Shown piece by piece: positions 5,080 to 7,320 of a DNA stretch of 7,320 bases (the stretch's first letter is position 1; each line of letters starts with the position of its first letter). Position numbers and translations under genes: made by a program. Source of the stretch: Modestobacter sp. (GTDB lineage: Bacteria; Actinomycetota; Actinomycetes; Mycobacteriales; Geodermatophilaceae). Below the pieces are notes generated by a model. That model had not been told where the DNA came from and searched no databases. It was given only the letters and a program-made list of their open reading frames with translations. Location of the stretch: assembly GCA_025965635.1 (NCBI GenBank), contig JAOPWO010000010.1:1-7320 (forward strand). The letters are read 5' to 3'.

Positions 5080-7047
5080 CTCCGCGAGGTCGGCCAGCAG
5101 CTGGGCCAGCCGAGTCCGGCGCGGCCGGACGTCGACCTCGCGCACCGCCCGGGCCAGCGCCGCGCCGCTCGCGTGCACGATCGACAGGTGCCGCTGGGCC
5201 CGGGTGAGCGCGGTGTAGACCAGCGGGCGGGAGAGCATCCCGCCGGCCTCCGGGGGCAGGACGACGACCACCGCGGGCCACTCCGACCCCTGGGCGCGGT
5301 GCACGGTGATCGCCCAGCCGTGCCGCAGGTCCGACAGCGCGTTCATCGGGACGGTGACCGGCCCGGACGCGAAGGCGACGTCCAGCGAGCCGTCGCCGGT
5401 CCCGGTGACCACGCCGACCTCGCCGTTGGCGAACCCGATCGGCTCCAGGTCCAGGTGGTTGGCGGTGGCCACCACCCGGTCGCCGACGTCGAAGCCGAAC
5501 AGCGTCCCGTCGCCCGGGTTGAGCTGGGCCTTGAGCGCCTTGTTCAGCTCGATGGTGCCGGCGGGGCCGCGGTGCACCGGCGTCACCACCTGCACCGATG
5601 CCGGGTCGATGCCCAGCGCCCGGGGGATCGAGTCGGTGACCAGCTGGACGACGCGCCGGGCGGCCTCGCCGCTGCCGGTCGCGGGCACGATCACCACCTC
5701 CCGGTCGGGGGAGTCGACCTGCGGCAGCTCGCCTGCCCGCACGCCGGTGGCCAGCCGGGCGATGGCGCCACCGGCGGCCTGCCGGTGCAGCGTGGTCAGC
5801 TCGGTGACCGGCACCGCGCCGGAGTCGATCAGGTCGCCGAGCACGTGCCCGGGGCCGATCGAGGGCAGCTGGGCCGGGTCGCCCACCAGCAGCAGGTGGG
5901 TGCCGTCGGGGCAGGCCTCGAGCAGTGCGGCGGTCAGCTCGACGTCCAGCATCGACGCCTCGTCGACCACCACGACGTCGGCGTCCAGCGGCCACTCCTC
6001 GTTGCGGGCGAACCCCCCGGTCGTGCCCTGCGCGCCCAGCAGCCGGTGCACGGTGACCGCCGGGTGGTCGGTGAGCTCCTCCAGCCGCTTGGCCGCCCGG
6101 CCGGTGGGTGCGGCCAGCGCGACCTCGGTGCCCTTGGCCTCCAGCAGCTTCACCAGGTTGGCGACCGTCCGGCTCTTGCCGGTACCGGGTCCGCCGGTGA
6201 GCAGCGAGACGCCGGCGCCGAGCACCTGCGCGACCGCGGCCTGCTGCGCCGGGTCCAGGCCCTCGGCCACCGAGCGCACCGAGGCCGGGTCGGCGATCCG
6301 CTCGCTGGTGGCCACCAGCCGGTGCACGTTCTCGGCCACGGCCTCCTCGGCCATGCCGTACCGGGCCAGGGACAGGGTCACCAGCGCCGGATCGGGCAGT
6401 TCGTCGCCGTCCGGGTCGTCGCCGGTCGGCTCGACGGACGGGGGCTGGTGCTCGAGGACGTCGCCGGACTCGACGGCGGCGATCACCGCGGCCGCCGGAT
6501 CGGCGATCCCCTCCGCACGCAGCGCGGCCACCACCAGGTCGGCCGGCAGGACGGTGTGCCCGTCCCGGGTCGCCGTCCGCAGCGTCAGCGACACGATCGC
6601 CCGGCCCCGGCGGGCGTCCTGCCGGTCGGCGCCGGAGAGGACGGCGATGGCCAGCCGGTCGGCGTCGGCCAGCGTCACCGCGCCCAGCGACAGCAGCGCC
6701 CACGGGTCGTCCCGCAGCCGCCGGGCGGCGTCCGGCCCGAGCGCGTCGGCGGCGTTCGCGGCCAGCCGCGCGTTGAGGCCCGCACCGACCAGCAGCTCGA
6801 CCACCTCGTACGTGGGCGCCGCGGCGAGGAAGGAGGAGAACAGCCGCTCAGCGCGCTGCCGGCCGACCCGGGGCAGTTTGAGCAGCCGCTCGGCGGTGAC
6901 GTCGTCCGGGCCGATGATGCCGGCGGCGGGCAGGTCGGCCGCCGTCCGCTTGCCCAGGCCGGGCCAGAGGCCGGCGGTGGTGAACGCGGCGAAGACCGGG
7001 TCCCCGGGAGGGGATCCGGTCGGAGGGGCGACGGGGGAGGAGCTCAC
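5077..7047 (-). CDS. RecD2-like ATP-dependent DNA helicase (SF1B)
   Basis: A 656-residue helicase expected to unwind DNA 5' to 3' using ATP in repair or replication. The N-terminal part has a helix-hairpin-helix-like LPRVGRQRAERLF (58-70) and a DDPWALL block (113-119) typical of RecD2. Superfamily 1 motifs follow: Walker A GGPGTGKS (285-292, K291), APTGRAAKRL (313-322), DEAS (362-365), GDPAQLP (389-395), LHRQ (420-423), VVTPVHRGPAG (487-497), TVHRAQGSEW (581-590) and ALTRAQRHL (613-621). All key residues are intact. It is shorter than typical RecD2 proteins (roughly 700-800), the difference being the N-terminal domain that normally precedes the HhH region. A Pro/Asp-rich linker (202-220) separates the N-terminal part from the motor. 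The start is GTG 7047, the first usable start in frame; no Shine-Dalgarno is seen, so reinitiation after the aldo/keto reductase stop 10 bp upstream is likely. No recB or recC is in the window. Confidence 0.93.
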   Translation of the reverse strand: MSSSPVAPPTGSPPGDPVFAAFTTAGLWPGLGKRTAADLPAAGIIGPDDVTAERLLKLPRVGRQRAERLFSSFLAAAPTYEVVELLVGAGLNARLAANAADALGPDAARRLRDDPWALLSLGAVTLADADRLAIAVLSGADRQDARRGRAIVSLTLRTATRDGHTVLPADLVVAALRAEGIADPAAAVIAAVESGDVLEHQPPSVEPTGDDPDGDELPDPALVTLSLARYGMAEEAVAENVHRLVATSERIADPASVRSVAEGLDPAQQAAVAQVLGAGVSLLTGGPGTGKSRTVANLVKLLEAKGTEVALAAPTGRAAKRLEELTDHPAVTVHRLLGAQGTTGGFARNEEWPLDADVVVVDEASMLDVELTAALLEACPDGTHLLLVGDPAQLPSIGPGHVLGDLIDSGAVPVTELTTLHRQAAGGAIARLATGVRAGELPQVDSPDREVVIVPATGSGEAARRVVQLVTDSIPRALGIDPASVQVVTPVHRGPAGTIELNKALKAQLNPGDGTLFGFDVGDRVVATANHLDLEPIGFANGEVGVVTGTGDGSLDVAFASGPVTVPMNALSDLRHGWAITVHRAQGSEWPAVVVVLPPEAGGMLSRPLVYTALTRAQRHLSIVHASGAALARAVREVDVRPRRTRLAQLLADLAE

Positions 7048-7057
7048 GACCGGCCGT

Positions 7058-7320
7058 TCAGGAGGGGGGCCGGTGCTCGGGGTAGCCGGCCGGGGGCAGG
7101 GACACGTCGTTCAGGGCGGTGCAGATGGCCGGGGGGAGGCGCACGTCCTCGGCTGCCAGCGAGGCTTTTAATTGCTGCGCGGTGCGGGCACCGACGATCG
7201 GTGCCACGACCCCGGGACGATCCCGCACCCAGGCCAACGCGACCGCGAGCGGGGTGGTGCCCAGCCCGTCGGCGGCGGTGCAGACCGCCTCGACGACACG
7301 GTCGGCCGCCGGGGAGCGCA
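7058..7320 (-). CDS. Aldo/keto reductase, C-terminal part (5' end outside window)
   Basis: This frame is open from the window edge to TGA at 7060-7058, giving the last 86 residues of a cytoplasmic NAD(P)H-dependent aldo/keto reductase. It contains the family's C-terminal signature: GTTPLAVALAWVRDRPGV (helix and strand), then APIVGARTAQQLKASLAA, where the (I/V)xGART stretch lines the NADP phosphate pocket, and ends LPPAGYPEHRPPS. Substrate cannot be judged from this end. The catalytic Asp-Tyr-Lys-His residues lie in the missing part. Codon 50 is TTA (7171-7169) followed by AAA, an A/T-rich patch in otherwise GC-rich coding DNA. Its stop is 10 bp before the helicase GTG, so the two genes probably form an operon. 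Confidence 0.88.
   Translation of the reverse strand, partial: RSPAADRVVEAVCTAADGLGTTPLAVALAWVRDRPGVVAPIVGARTAQQLKASLAAEDVRLPPAICTALNDVSLPPAGYPEHRPPS

Noticed and set aside
5021..6703. 560-codon minus-strand frame overlapping the helicase in another frame
   Set aside because: Arg/Gly/Ala-rich product without motifs; it is the out-of-frame reading of the helicase gene.
5306..7171. 621-codon open frame on the plus strand opposite the helicase
   Set aside because: Ser/Thr/Pro/Arg-rich composition typical of an antisense shadow; the minus strand has every helicase motif.

Overview
The window is very GC-rich, with codon third positions almost all G or C, sparse Shine-Dalgarno-led starts and strongly structured intergenic DNA. 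Gene content (a small DUF5703-type protein, a short acidic 'EADEYDVLEQQ' protein, an N-terminally short RecD2-like helicase, a GlsB/YeaQ membrane protein) fits a high-GC actinobacterium. Geodermatophilaceae or a near relative is my guess, from general resemblance only. It reads as an ordinary chromosomal housekeeping region: no transposase, integrase, phage gene, CRISPR array or recognisable defence system is present.

Layout. Bases 1-570 hold no gene I can defend, only a short 9-bp tandem repeat and ambiguous coding-like stretches. A minus-strand tRNA-Leu(GAG) at 595-679 is followed by a hairpin terminator. A short divergent region (680-770) separates it from a plus-strand run of three enzymes: an M20 metallopeptidase (771-2099), a short-chain dehydrogenase (2101-2901, one base after the peptidase stop) and a zinc-less quinone-oxidoreductase-like MDR protein (2946-3905). 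A small DUF5703-like gene (3936-4175, minus) converges on them. A short acidic protein gene (4290-4544, plus) then converges on a GlsB/YeaQ stress membrane protein gene (4729-4998, minus). Upstream of the latter on the minus strand lie the RecD2-like helicase (5077-7047) and the C-terminal end of an aldo/keto reductase (7058 to the window edge), with only 10 bp between them.

How the genes may work together. The peptidase and dehydrogenase are almost certainly co-transcribed and translationally coupled; the MDR reductase may belong to the same unit or have its own control, because the 44-bp gap before it contains two overlapping inverted repeats. The aldo/keto reductase and helicase look like one minus-strand operon, probably by proximity rather than shared pathway. 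The GlsB gene has no Shine-Dalgarno and a possible stress-sigma-type promoter that would give a nearly leaderless mRNA.

I found no convincing undescribed system. The most notable non-coding signal is the 184-bp convergent intergenic region 4545-4728, which carries a perfect 12-bp hairpin and a 39-bp near-perfect inverted repeat, one arm of which can alternatively pair with an upstream copy. Other points worth checking are an apparent in-frame deletion in the MDR protein, an Asn-to-Asp change in the dehydrogenase tetrad, a TTA codon in the aldo/keto reductase, and a possible decayed or mis-framed small gene on the minus strand at about 179-540.
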